In this document: positions 1 to 8,211 of the stretch, piece by piece
Layout of the letters: the number at the start of each line of letters is the position of its first letter
How positions within the stretch are numbered: the first letter of the stretch is position 1
Source: DYQY01 sp964643725
GTDB lineage: Bacteria > Margulisbacteria > Riflemargulisbacteria > GWF2-35-9 > DYQY01
Assembly (NCBI GenBank): GCA_964643725.1
Contig: CAZXTL010000016.1
Coordinates: 1 to 42,928, forward strand
DNA: 42,928 nt
Reading direction: 5' to 3'
Made by a program: the position numbers and the translations under genes
Notes under the pieces: generated by a model
What the model was told of the DNA's origin: nothing
What the model saw: the letters and a program-made list of their open reading frames with translations, nothing else
The model's database searches: none

Positions 1-72
1 TCCACCAAACTAGATTCGAACTTTCCGACATAAATCATTATTTCTTAGAACAAGAACGTATCTTTTGATTCG

Positions 73-93
73 AACTAACAATAATCACGAAGT
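73..93 (+). repeat. Short repeat unit A, copy 1
   Basis: This 21-bp unit matches 812-832 with one difference. The similarity extends weakly upstream (GTATCTTT is shared). Unit A precedes unit B here but follows it on the other side of the relic, so this is not a simple tandem duplication. Confidence 0.5.
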
Positions 94-108
94 GGGGCTC
101 TGTCCTAC

Positions 109-126
109 GTCAAAATCTTTGTTATA
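109..126 (+). repeat. Short repeat unit B, copy 1
   Basis: This 18-bp unit is identical to 764-781, in the same orientation on the other side of the hydrolase relic. Confidence 0.5.
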
Positions 127-141
127 TAGCTAGCGGGAATA

Positions 142-626
142 TCAAGTATGATTAATCAGATCTAATAGAACGTCTGTAATGTATTGAAAAGAATTAGTAA
201 AATAGTGATTATCTGTGAGACGATGAATATTGCCAAAGTCCACCCAATCTTGATGTGGGAATCTATCATTAAAGAATACCGTAGTTGTTGCCTCTAAAAG
301 TTATTTTTTTTATAAATATCGATTAATGGGTCAAAAAGGATTAGATGTTGCACATTACTATTGTTTAGACGTGCGTATATTTGACTTAATCGAAAAGCTC
401 CTAGTGAATGACCAACAAGGAATACTGTTTTATCAGAAAACATTGTTTGTATGTCCAACTCTTCATTGGTTCGAACAGATCGAGAAGATATGCCTTGACT
501 TGCAAATAGACTAATAATCGTAGAATATAAGCTGTCGGCACGAGCATTATCTGGGGGAGATGTTATTACTCGATTATCACCTAAAAAAAGAATCATTTCT
601 TTTATTGATATTATTTTACAATACAT
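142..626 (-). pseudogene. Alpha/beta hydrolase relic with a single frameshift
   Basis: The first part reads from an ATG at 624-626 and contains VFLVGHSLGAFRLSQ, a nucleophile elbow of the GHSLG type used by serine hydrolases and lipases. This frame stops near 294, soon after LILFDPLIDIY. Past that stop, the sequence continues in another frame as about 50 credible residues (…VFFNDRFPHQDWVDFGNIHRL…) ending at the stop at 142-144, and includes the His expected near the end of such enzymes. Restoring one T in the T4 run just before the stop (around 293-296) joins the two frames without a stop. AGGAG lies 5 nt before the ATG. The rebuilt protein would be only about 160 residues, short for this fold. 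It may be a decaying gene or a sequencing error; the substrate is unknown. Confidence 0.6.
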
Positions 627-763
627 CAATACTCCTACCTACTCTTTATATATTTGAACTTATATAGTTATCGTTGCAATCTAGCAATTATTTCACCATT
701 TTAATCTTTTTTAGCTTTGCTTTCTCCTCAGTCATTTACGTCTCAGCTAATGTAAACTGCTTT

Positions 764-832
764 GTCAAAATCTTTGTTATAAAAGATTAAAATAGTAGTA
801 TCTTTGACGAAAACTAACAATAATTACGAAGT
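764..832 (+). repeat. Repeat units B and A, copy 2
   Basis: Unit B occupies 764-781 and unit A 812-832, both in the same orientation as at 73-126 but in reversed order. The rest of the 630-859 spacer shows no gene. Confidence 0.5.
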
Positions 833-859
833 AACGTTGCGAAAATGAGTGACTAAAAT

Positions 860-2989
860 TTATCCTAATAATTCTTTTAGAATAATAGTAAGGTCATTTT
901 GAGTATAAGGTTTTTGTAAAAATCTGCAGTTACTATCTTTAAGCAAAGTATCTTTACAAGTATCAAAACTAAAACCAGAAGAAATAATTACAGGAATTGT
1001 TTTAGAAATGGAACGTAATTCAAGCAGGGTTTCTTCTCCGTTTTTCCCTGGCATTATAAGGTCTAGCACTATGAAATCAAAACTGTCACTGTCTTTTTTA
1101 AATAGTTCAATAGCAGAAGTGCCATTACTTGCGCACTCTACGCTAAAACCAAGAGATTGTAATATTAATGCACCAACGGTTAATACAAGTTCTTCATCAT
1201 CAACAATCAAAGCATGTCCTGAAAAAGTGGTAGGATTAAGATTTTCTTCAGCAAGTACCTTTATTTCTGGAACAGTATTAATAAGAGGAAAACTTATTTT
1301 AAAAGTGGTGCCTATCCCTTCTTCGCTATACATTGATATTTCTCCTTGATGTTCAACTATTACGTTGTAGACTGTTGAAAGACCTAGTCCCGTTCCTTTT
1401 CCTCTTTCTTTTGTTGTGAAAAATGGATCATAAATATGTTCTTGAATATTCTTTGGGATGCCGCATCCGGTATCAGTAATTTCTAATTCAAAATAATTAC
1501 CTGGAGTAATATCAAAAGAGGAGTTTTCGCAATAGATGTCGTCACAATATTTTTTGCGAGAAACAAATTTTATTTTGCCACCTTTTGGCATTGAATCACG
1601 TGCATTTAATGCTAAGTTTACAATTAAATTTTGAAGTAGGGTAACGTCGCCTTTTACAACATCACTTTCAGCAGTTTTCTCGACTGTAATAACAATATTT
1701 TTTTCAATGCTTCGATTTAAAATATCCAAAACATCAGTAAGCACCTCATGAATATGGCAAGCTTCATAGTTATAATCAGCTTTACGTGACACAACTAATA
1801 GCTTTTGAGTTAGTTCACTTGCCCGAGCACTTGAATTAAGGATAATCTTAACAATTTTGAGTAGTTCTTCATTATCATCAAGTTTAGCTGCAAGAAAATC
1901 AGCACCACCCATAATACCAGTTAACATATTGTTAAAGTCATGTGCGATTCCTCCAGCAAGTTGTCCGATAGCTTCCAATTTTTGTGTTTGCCTTAATTTT
2001 TTTTCAAGAGATAATTTTTCTTCTTCTGCTTTTTTTTGTTCTCTTAGGTCTGTATGTACACCAACTAGAGTAGCGACTTCGCCATTTTTATCAGTTATAG
2101 AAAACCCTTTAAATAAAACAGGAATAATTGTTTTGTCTTTGCCTAGAAGTTGAATCTCACCCACCCACTGTTTGCCAGGTTGAGTTAGAGTATCAAAAAT
2201 CTCTTGTCCTAACTTTTTATCAACATAGGCAGACTGAATTAGATCACTACCAATTTCCCCAAACAAATCATAAAAGGCTTTATTTTGATAGAAATGTTTA
2301 CCTTTAGGGGTTGCAAATCCGATAGCATCAGTTGAGTTATCCACCGCACTTTGAAATATTGTTAATGCTTTTTCTGCGTGTTTACGTTCAGCTATCTCAA
2401 CTTCCATAAGTCTAGCTTCTTCTATAACCATCATGCGAGTATATCCCATTTCGGAAATTACCTGAGCCATATTGCCTAAAAATGAGGTGATAGTTTTAAG
2501 TTTAGTTTCATTAACGACTGGGATTTCATGTAATGCCTGCATATATTCTTTTTTATTAAAACCAAGAGATTTTGCGTGATTTTTAAACCATTTTTTGTTT
2601 GCTGGCTTATTAAGCAATAATTGACCAGTAGCTAGACTCGCAATATGTTTGCCTTCAATAATAATGGGGATACCACAATCTACTAGGCCATGTTCGCAAG
2701 CCTCTATAACTAATTTACCAGGAGCATCAAGTTGACTTAATAAATGTAAATTGCTCTTTAAGCAAATAGCTTCACCTGCAGGACAGCCTCTATGGAATTT
2801 AGTGCATATATCTCGCCAGCCAGAGGAAATTAATATATTCATTTTGGGGTGATCCAAAAATCCTATAGTGAAACCTGTGGCTTCGGTAAACTTTTCAAAT
2901 AGGTTTCGTAACTGATTTATATCGACTAAATCAGTGATACCATATTTGCCATTAACCAAGAATTCTTTATCTTGATTAGAATCAATCAT
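860..2989 (-). CDS. Hybrid sensor histidine kinase (PocR-PAS-HisKA-HATPase-receiver)
   Basis: A signalling kinase with its own receiver domain. An N-terminal PocR-type sensor domain (about residues 20-185, with several conserved Cys such as FHRGCPAGEAIC and CEHGLVDCGIP) is followed by a PAS domain (about 205-320). The HisKA helix AGGIAHDFNN carries the phospho-acceptor His at about 350. The ATPase has an N box (NLALNARD), DTGCGIP and GTGLGLSTV. A C-terminal receiver (about 590-705) has the acidic pair after ALIV, phospho-acceptor Asp at about 643 and a KPY. No membrane segment is seen, so it is probably cytosolic. PocR domains are thought to bind small hydrocarbon-type ligands; the ligand here is unknown. 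I chose the ATG at 2987-2989 because AGGAG lies 5 nt before it; a frame extension six codons longer has this site inside it. No partner regulator is adjacent. Confidence 0.9.
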   Translation of the reverse strand: MIDSNQDKEFLVNGKYGITDLVDINQLRNLFEKFTEATGFTIGFLDHPKMNILISSGWRDICTKFHRGCPAGEAICLKSNLHLLSQLDAPGKLVIEACEHGLVDCGIPIIIEGKHIASLATGQLLLNKPANKKWFKNHAKSLGFNKKEYMQALHEIPVVNETKLKTITSFLGNMAQVISEMGYTRMMVIEEARLMEVEIAERKHAEKALTIFQSAVDNSTDAIGFATPKGKHFYQNKAFYDLFGEIGSDLIQSAYVDKKLGQEIFDTLTQPGKQWVGEIQLLGKDKTIIPVLFKGFSITDKNGEVATLVGVHTDLREQKKAEEEKLSLEKKLRQTQKLEAIGQLAGGIAHDFNNMLTGIMGGADFLAAKLDDNEELLKIVKIILNSSARASELTQKLLVVSRKADYNYEACHIHEVLTDVLDILNRSIEKNIVITVEKTAESDVVKGDVTLLQNLIVNLALNARDSMPKGGKIKFVSRKKYCDDIYCENSSFDITPGNYFELEITDTGCGIPKNIQEHIYDPFFTTKERGKGTGLGLSTVYNVIVEHQGEISMYSEEGIGTTFKISFPLINTVPEIKVLAEENLNPTTFSGHALIVDDEELVLTVGALILQSLGFSVECASNGTSAIELFKKDSDSFDFIVLDLIMPGKNGEETLLELRSISKTIPVIISSGFSFDTCKDTLLKDSNCRFLQKPYTQNDLTIILKELLG

Positions 2990-3301
2990 TTTATCTCCTA
3001 ATAGCATTAACCATTATTGATGATTTGTGAAAAAATATACACGTTAACATTAAGATAACCAGATATTTAATACAAGTAATAGTATATCAGAGATTCAATA
3101 AGAAAGAAAATGTACGACCATATATTGAATACTTGTTGTTCAGTAGAGAAATCGTAGTTACTTAAGAGTTTGAAAGCCGGAAATAGGCAATAATATTTAT
3201 CATAGATAAGAATTCATTTAAATCATGGCTATAAAAGAAATTGTTTGGCTAGATACACAATAATGATTGTTGTATACTTAATTCTTGTGGAGTAAAGGAT
3301 A
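2990..3301. other. 312-bp intergenic region between divergent genes
   Basis: No gene is visible. The sequence is very AT-rich. A TATACT box at 3273-3278 could serve rsgA on the plus strand, but no good -35 lies at 16-18 bp. On the minus strand, several TATA-like boxes are possible for the kinase, none convincing. Confidence 0.4.
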
Positions 3302-4369
3302 ATGAATTTAGAGAACCTAGGAATGACAGAGTTAATAAAAGCAGAGGCAACGCAATACCCAGAGCTGTTTCTTGCTAGAGTTTCCGAGCAACATCGTGGT
3401 GGATATCGCATTATTACAGAGAATGGAGACATGCCTGCAAAAGTGTCTGGTAAGTTTTTTCATCTGACAGGTGAGAATACTGATTTCCCTGCTGTCGGCG
3501 ATTGGGTTATGGTTGACCATTTAGAGAGGTCATCTGACGCAGCCACTATTCAGGTTATTTTGTCTAGGAAAAGTGTCTTTGAACGTAAGGCAGCTGGAAC
3601 GTCTAACCAATCGCAGATAGTCGCTACAAATATCGATTTTGTTTTTCTGTGTATGGCACTGAACAATGATTATAATATTCGAAGACTGGAACGATATCTT
3701 TCAATTGCGTTTAATAGCAGAGCAATACCCGTTATTGTGCTTACCAAAGCAGACCTATGCCCTAATCCAGAGGAGCTTATGGAAGAAGTTGAATCTGTTT
3801 CTTTTGGGATAGATATTCTTCTAACATCTGCTATGAATCCAGAGGGATATCAGTCTGTTTTCCAATATATTCAAAAGGGTAAAACAGTTGCCTTTGTTGG
3901 CTCATCTGGGGTAGGGAAGTCTACGCTAATTAATAAGCTTCTTGGAGAAGAGCGGTTGCCTACTCTAGAATTAAGAAACGATGATAGGGGAAGACATGCA
4001 ACTACGTATAGACAATTAATTTTACTAGAGAATGGAGCTATGGTTATTGATACTCCAGGGATGAGAGAGCTTCATTTATCGAATGCTGATTTGGATTCTT
4101 CCTTTGAGGATATTAATGAGATTGCAAGAGGATGTCGGTTTAAAAATTGTACGCACATAGCAGAGCCAGGGTGTAAAGTCTTGCAGGCTATAATAGATGG
4201 CGATTTGTCTGAGGCAAGGTTTGAGAATTATAAAAAGTTACAAAAAGAACTTGAGTATGAAGGGCTTAATGCTCGTCAGGTAGAGAATCAGAAAATATCA
4301 AATATGTTTGGTAGCAAAGGTGAGATGAAAAAAGCCATGGAATACGTTAAAAAAAAGAGGCTTCTTTAA
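3302..4369 (+). CDS. rsgA: Ribosome small subunit-dependent GTPase RsgA
   Basis: A circularly permuted GTPase that helps late maturation of the 30S ribosomal subunit. An N-terminal OB-fold region (about residues 20-95) precedes a GTPase domain whose motifs are permuted: G4 (LTKAD, about 147-151) comes before the P-loop GSSGVGKS (200-207) and G3 DTPG (250-253). The C-terminal zinc site is visible as C278, C283, H285 and C291 (GCRFKNCTHIAEPGC). At 355 residues it is close to the length of the E. coli protein. The ATG at 3302 is preceded by GGAG and AGGAT, a modest ribosome-binding region. It is followed by an unrelated phosphoesterase after about 100 bp. Confidence 0.95.
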   Translation: MNLENLGMTELIKAEATQYPELFLARVSEQHRGGYRIITENGDMPAKVSGKFFHLTGENTDFPAVGDWVMVDHLERSSDAATIQVILSRKSVFERKAAGTSNQSQIVATNIDFVFLCMALNNDYNIRRLERYLSIAFNSRAIPVIVLTKADLCPNPEELMEEVESVSFGIDILLTSAMNPEGYQSVFQYIQKGKTVAFVGSSGVGKSTLINKLLGEERLPTLELRNDDRGRHATTYRQLILLENGAMVIDTPGMRELHLSNADLDSSFEDINEIARGCRFKNCTHIAEPGCKVLQAIIDGDLSEARFENYKKLQKELEYEGLNARQVENQKISNMFGSKGEMKKAMEYVKKKRLL

Positions 4370-4458
4370 GGGGCCATTATTTAGTACTAGCTTCAGATCT
4401 ATAGGTATTAAAGGTTTATTAATTCATTGCAAAAGGTACAATTTCATGGAAATGAGTC

Positions 4459-4464
4459 TATAAT
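4459..4464 (+). promoter_or_regulatory. Putative -10 box close to the phosphoesterase start
   Basis: TATAAT ends 9 nt before the ATG at 4474, and no Shine-Dalgarno site lies between. No good -35 is seen. It would give a leader of only a few bases. Confidence 0.35.
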
Positions 4465-4473
4465 AACTTCAAC

Positions 4474-5214
4474 ATGAACTATAAGTTGCTAATTTATAAT
4501 ATTCGTTATGGCACAGGCCGTGGCTGGAAATTCCATTTACCGTTTCCTTTTAGTGGGTTTTTAAGACACACGAGGATTAATATTGAAAAGATTGCGGATT
4601 TTATAAGCAAGATTAGCCCTGACATCGTTGGATTAATAGAGGTAGATGGGGGTTCATATCGTCACTATGGGGAAAATCAGGCAGAATTTATTGCCCAGAA
4701 ACTAGGTTATAGGTTTAACTATAATTCCAAGTATAAAGATGGCTCAAGAACAGGCTTTATACCTTTTATGAGTAGACAGGGCAATGCTGTTATCACCAAA
4801 CAGAACATGACAGATTCTAAGATACATTTCTTTGATAAAGGTGTTAAACGACTGGTAATTGAACTAGAAATGGAAGAAGTTGTTGTTTTTTTGTTACATT
4901 TGGCCTTGTCCTATAGAACTAGACAGTGGCAACTAAATAGTCTTTTTAAGTTAATCAAGCAAGTGAATAAGCCTGTAATAGTTGCAGGTGATTTTAATAT
5001 GTTTTTGGGTGAACGTGAGATGGAGTTATTTTTAGCAGCAACAGGTTTAGTTAATATGAATACAAACAAAGAGTTTACCTATCCAAGCAAGCATCCAAGC
5101 AAACAGCTAGATTTCATACTGCATAGCCCGCAAATCAAAGTGAAATCTTTTAAGGTTTGCACTGAAGTCATTTTCTCAGATCATTTGCCTATTTTTTGTG
5201 AATTTGAGGTATAA
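4474..5214 (+). CDS. Endonuclease/exonuclease/phosphatase family protein
   Basis: A metal-dependent phosphoesterase of the EEP (DNase I-like) fold, 246 residues. The diagnostic residues are present: Asn9 in IYNIRYG, Glu56 in LIEVDG, GDFN at about 172-175, and the C-terminal SDHLP at about 235-239. There is no signal peptide. Members act on DNA, inositol phosphates or phospholipids, so the substrate cannot be told from sequence alone. Bacterial homologues of this short type are usually annotated only as EEP family. It stands alone between rsgA and the cyclophilin on the same strand. Confidence 0.85.
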   Translation: MNYKLLIYNIRYGTGRGWKFHLPFPFSGFLRHTRINIEKIADFISKISPDIVGLIEVDGGSYRHYGENQAEFIAQKLGYRFNYNSKYKDGSRTGFIPFMSRQGNAVITKQNMTDSKIHFFDKGVKRLVIELEMEEVVVFLLHLALSYRTRQWQLNSLFKLIKQVNKPVIVAGDFNMFLGEREMELFLAATGLVNMNTNKEFTYPSKHPSKQLDFILHSPQIKVKSFKVCTEVIFSDHLPIFCEFEV

Positions 5215-5238
5215 ATTTTTCGATAGAGCACATTCGGA

Positions 5239-5267
5239 TTGCCTTATTTCTGCCAAATTGGTAAACT
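5239..5267 (+). promoter_or_regulatory. Promoter of the cyclophilin gene, probably leaderless
   Basis: TTGCCT (5239-5244) and TAAACT (5262-5267) are separated by 17 bp. The -10 ends 7 nt before the ATG at 5275, and there is no Shine-Dalgarno site, so transcription should start at or next to the A of the ATG. This also argues against starting the protein at the TTG at 5239, which falls in the -35. Confidence 0.5.
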
Positions 5268-5274
5268 ATCCACT

Positions 5275-5799
5275 ATGAAAAGACCTAAAGGAACAATTAG
5301 AGCAACAATCAAGACAAATAAAGGTTCAATTCGAATAGATTTATATCTTGATAAAACCCCACTTACTGTAGCAAATTTTGCTAATCTAGCCAATAGAGGT
5401 TATTATGATGGCCTTAAGTTTCATAGAGTAATAGAAGATTTTATGATTCAAGGTGGATGTCCACAGGGCACTGGCACTGGAGGACCTGGATATAGTTTTA
5501 AAGATGAGTTTTGTGCAGATCTTAAACATAATGAGCCAGGTATTTTATCTATGGCTAATTCTGGTCCAGCTTCAAATGGAAGCCAGTTCTTCATTACACA
5601 CGGGAAAACTCCTTGGCTTGATGGAAAACATACGGTTTTTGGCAAAGTTGTTGCCAAGAAAGACCAAGATGTTGTGAACAAAATTGCACAAGGTGACAAA
5701 ATCGAATCCATTAAGATAACAGGTGCACTCGAGAACCTCCCAGAAGAAGTTAGTGTCCAACTTGATTGTTGGAACGATGTATTAGATAGCGCTAAATAA
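5275..5799 (+). CDS. Cyclophilin-type peptidyl-prolyl cis-trans isomerase
   Basis: A cytosolic cyclophilin catalysing proline cis-trans isomerisation during protein folding, 174 residues from the ATG. The core signature is clear: FHRVIEDFMIQGG with the catalytic Arg, then FKDEF, GILSMANSG, SNGSQFFIT and WLDGKHTVFG. No signal peptide is present. I chose the ATG at 5275; an upstream TTG in frame coincides with a likely -35 box. A short C-terminal extension follows the core (about residues 145-174). Immediately downstream is a nested palindromic element that may also end transcription. Confidence 0.93.
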   Translation: MKRPKGTIRATIKTNKGSIRIDLYLDKTPLTVANFANLANRGYYDGLKFHRVIEDFMIQGGCPQGTGTGGPGYSFKDEFCADLKHNEPGILSMANSGPASNGSQFFITHGKTPWLDGKHTVFGKVVAKKDQDVVNKIAQGDKIESIKITGALENLPEEVSVQLDCWNDVLDSAK

Positions 5800-5938
5800 A
5801 ACCCTCTCCCAGCAGAAGATAGAAAATACTATTAAGAAGCTTAACATGCTGCTACCCTCTCCATTTCATTAGTGAAACGGAGAGGGTCACGGCACTAATA
5901 TATATTTATAGTCGTTTATATCTTCCGTGGGAGAGGTT
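5800..5938. repeat. Nested palindromic (MITE/REP-like) element
   Basis: Outer inverted repeats lie at about 5800-5821 and 5919-5938 (CCTCTCCC core, about 17 of 21 positions pairing). Inside is a long hairpin at 5854-5887: 15-bp arms with one mismatch and the loop TTAG. ACCCTCTCC or its complement therefore occurs four times in 140 bp. The element starts one base after the cyclophilin stop codon and ends about 30 bp before corA. It has no coding capacity. The internal hairpin lacks a clear T tract, so a terminator role is possible but not shown. Confidence 0.7.
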
Positions 5939-5970
5939 ATGTTATATTAGAATAGTGAAGGAGAATCAAT

Positions 5971-7035
5971 ATGTATAAAAAACTAAAGATTACTCGAAAG
6001 AAAAAGATCGGAAGTATTCCTGGTACCTTAATTTATACTGGCGAGAAAGATTCAGCACCAGTAGAAATTGACTTGATAACATATAATGCTACTGATTTCG
6101 AAGAGGGGAAAATCACCTCTTTTGAAAATAATAAGATTAATAACAAAGACTTTGTTTCCTGGATAAACATTAATGGCTTACATGATATAAAGGTTATTAA
6201 TAGTTTTAGTAGCATATTCCCCATACATTCACTGGTTCTTGAAGATATTTTACATGTAAATCAAAGACCAAAAATGGAGGATTTTAAGGATTATTTATTT
6301 ATTGTTTTAAAGATGTTTAAATATGATTCAGAAAAAGCAGTAATAAAATCTGAACAAGTTAGTTTCATTTTATACCCAGACACACTTATTACCTTCCAGG
6401 AAGAAGTGGGCGACGTTTTTGATGTTGTTCGTGAGCGCATGCGTAATGATAAAGGAAAGATTCGGTCGCTTAATGCTGATTATTTAATGTACTCGCTTAT
6501 TGATGCTATTGTTGATAATTATTATTTAATATTGGAACAATTAGCTGAAAAGATTGAAGTCTTAGAAGCGGAGGTTTTTGCAAATCCTGACAAAACTACT
6601 TTAAAGAGGATTCACTATCTTAAACAAGAAATCATTATGTTAAGAAAGTCAGTTTGGCCATTAAGAGATGTGACAAGTTTATTATATAAAGATGAAACAG
6701 ATCTGGTTTGCTCAGACACGAGATTCTTTTTTCGAGACCTGTATGATCATACGATAGAGGTAATGGATATTGTAGAGACCTATAGAGACTTAACGTCAGC
6801 TTTGATGGAGATGTATCTTTCAAGTATAAGCAATAAAATGAATGAGATTATGAAAGTATTAACGATGATATCTACTATCTTTATCCCTCTTAGTTTTTTT
6901 GCTGGAGTATATGGTATGAATTTTAAGCATATGCCAGAACTGGATTTAATATATTCTTATCCAATAGTTCTTTCCTGCATGGCAACTATAGCAATAGTGA
7001 TGCTTTTATTTTTCAAACGCAGGAAGTGGCTATAG
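5971..7035 (+). CDS. corA: CorA-type magnesium/cobalt transporter
   Basis: An inner-membrane divalent cation channel of the CorA (2-TM-GxN) family, 354 residues. A long soluble N-terminal domain with an extended stalk helix (about residues 165-300) leads into two C-terminal membrane segments (about 297-316 and 328-347), separated by the signature GMN loop (YGMNF, 315-317). A basic tail (FKRRKWL) closes the protein. AAGGAG lies 8 nt before the ATG. The length and layout fit magnesium transporters; cobalt or nickel specificity cannot be excluded. It converges on the beta-lactamase-like gene. Confidence 0.95.
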   Translation: MYKKLKITRKKKIGSIPGTLIYTGEKDSAPVEIDLITYNATDFEEGKITSFENNKINNKDFVSWININGLHDIKVINSFSSIFPIHSLVLEDILHVNQRPKMEDFKDYLFIVLKMFKYDSEKAVIKSEQVSFILYPDTLITFQEEVGDVFDVVRERMRNDKGKIRSLNADYLMYSLIDAIVDNYYLILEQLAEKIEVLEAEVFANPDKTTLKRIHYLKQEIIMLRKSVWPLRDVTSLLYKDETDLVCSDTRFFFRDLYDHTIEVMDIVETYRDLTSALMEMYLSSISNKMNEIMKVLTMISTIFIPLSFFAGVYGMNFKHMPELDLIYSYPIVLSCMATIAIVMLLFFKRRKWL

Positions 7036-7054
7036 CTATATTGCCAGAGAAAAG

Positions 7055-7969
7055 TTAAGAGATAGTATTTGTATTCTCTTCGCTAAAGGAACAATGGCTT
7101 CTGACATCATAAACAACTTTAGATAAGGCGCCAATCATTACGCTGCCACCATGATTAGAAGGGAGCGACCTACTGAAGATGGAAATAATATAGGGTTTAT
7201 TGTTGGCATAAATTATTCCAACATCATTTCTAACATAGTCCAGTGAACCAGTTTTGTTGGCAATAGTAACATTTGGCAGGAATCTGGCAATTCCCCATTT
7301 GTGTCGTTGTGCTTTCATGGTTGCTAACATTTCAGTTGAAGCTTTTGGAGAAATCAATTGTCCTTTATACATTTTATCCATTAGTTTCATCATGTCGTCA
7401 GGACTAGTAATATTATGTTTGCCTTCTGTTTTAACGAACATCGTAGGGTCCTTAATTACTGTTCTGTAGATGCCACATCTGCGCATAAAGGAATTGATAT
7501 TATGAACCCCTAGTTTTGCCATTAGCATTTGTGTCGCAGTGTTGTCACTATCTGTAATCATTAAATCAATTAACCTTCTAATGGTGAAGGTTTCGCCACT
7601 GGCATGATATTGCAAACTACCTGAACCAGGAAGCTTATAGCGATCCGTAAGTCGCATCTTGTCGTCTAAGGAAATAATTCCTAGTTGCGCTTGGTGGTAG
7701 GCTTCAACCATAACGGGTATTTTTATTACACTAGCAGGATTAAATGCTACATTGCCATTTAAGGAAAACGTTTCGCCTGATGATAAATCTTTTATAGCAA
7801 TACCAACAACACCATTAGGCATTGCGTATTTTGTTACTTCTTTTGTTATTCCCTCGAGCGACTCAAGAATCCACTGTGGTTTCTCTTTAACGTTAGTCTT
7901 AAAATCAAAGAATGGTCCTGCAAAGGTTATGCAAAATAATAACAAAGTTAAGCCAACTAGTTTCTTCAT
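7055..7969 (-). CDS. Class A beta-lactamase-like serine hydrolase, exported
   Basis: A 304-residue protein with an N-terminal signal sequence (MKKLVGLTLLLFCITFAGPF), so probably periplasmic. It has the three active-site motifs of the penicillin-recognising fold: S80-x-x-K83 (SVIK), SDN at 141-143 and KTG at 239-241. It belongs with class A beta-lactamase-like proteins (Beta-lactamase2 type). In the omega-loop region between SDN and KTG (about 168-190, DPTMF…SPDDM) I do not see the usual ExxLN with the deacylating Glu166. It may therefore be a poor beta-lactamase, a carboxypeptidase-like enzyme or another serine hydrolase. AAGGAT lies 6 nt before the ATG, with TATTATATACT as -10 region upstream. 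Confidence 0.82.
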   Translation of the reverse strand: MKKLVGLTLLLFCITFAGPFFDFKTNVKEKPQWILESLEGITKEVTKYAMPNGVVGIAIKDLSSGETFSLNGNVAFNPASVIKIPVMVEAYHQAQLGIISLDDKMRLTDRYKLPGSGSLQYHASGETFTIRRLIDLMITDSDNTATQMLMAKLGVHNINSFMRRCGIYRTVIKDPTMFVKTEGKHNITSPDDMMKLMDKMYKGQLISPKASTEMLATMKAQRHKWGIARFLPNVTIANKTGSLDYVRNDVGIIYANNKPYIISIFSRSLPSNHGGSVMIGALSKVVYDVRSHCSFSEENTNTIS

Positions 7970-7981
7970 AATTTAATCCTT

Positions 7982-8040
7982 AGTATATAATACAAAAGGT
8001 AGTTTGTGTTAAGTAAAATGTAATACCCCCTATTACATTT
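7982..8040 (-). promoter_or_regulatory. Promoter region of the beta-lactamase-like gene with a perfect palindrome
   Basis: Overlapping -10 candidates lie at 7982-7987 (TATACT) and 7987-7992 (TATTAT) on the minus strand. At 8016-8040 there is a perfect inverted repeat: 10-bp arms (AAATGTAATA and its complement) around CCCCC. It sits where an operator or activator site would be, just upstream of the promoter. The rest of the spacer to 8211 shows nothing clear. Confidence 0.4.
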
Positions 8041-8211
8041 ATTATTCTAAGAATATTTTCAAATATTTCAAGCACGAGATGCATGGTGTTATATGTATCT
8101 TTTAAAGTAGTTACAGCAGAGTTGGCTTAAATATAGATATTTTAACAGTTATTTTGGTTTATTTTTGTTTGAAATATATGTGTTAGCATCAGGGAAAATG
8201 CTTGCAGATGG

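Larger units (their letters stand above)
1..141. other. Non-coding flank with short repeats
   Basis: I see no credible coding region here. It contains a 21-bp unit at 73-93 and an 18-bp unit at 109-126. Both recur in the same orientation at 812-832 (20 of 21 identical) and 764-781 (identical), on the other side of the hydrolase relic. Confidence 0.5.

Noticed and set aside
1008..1349. Plus-strand reading frame opposite the histidine kinase receiver
   Set aside because: It is Ser/Pro-rich with no family signal and lies wholly within a strongly supported gene on the other strand.
5239..5274. Longer cyclophilin starting at the TTG
   Set aside because: The TTG lies in a well spaced -35 box and the extra 12 residues are not expected in the family.
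8016..8040. Palindrome near the beta-lactamase-like gene as a BlaI/MecI operator
   Set aside because: BlaI-type sites read TACA…TGTA toward the centre; here the half-sites point the other way, so only a generic operator is claimed.
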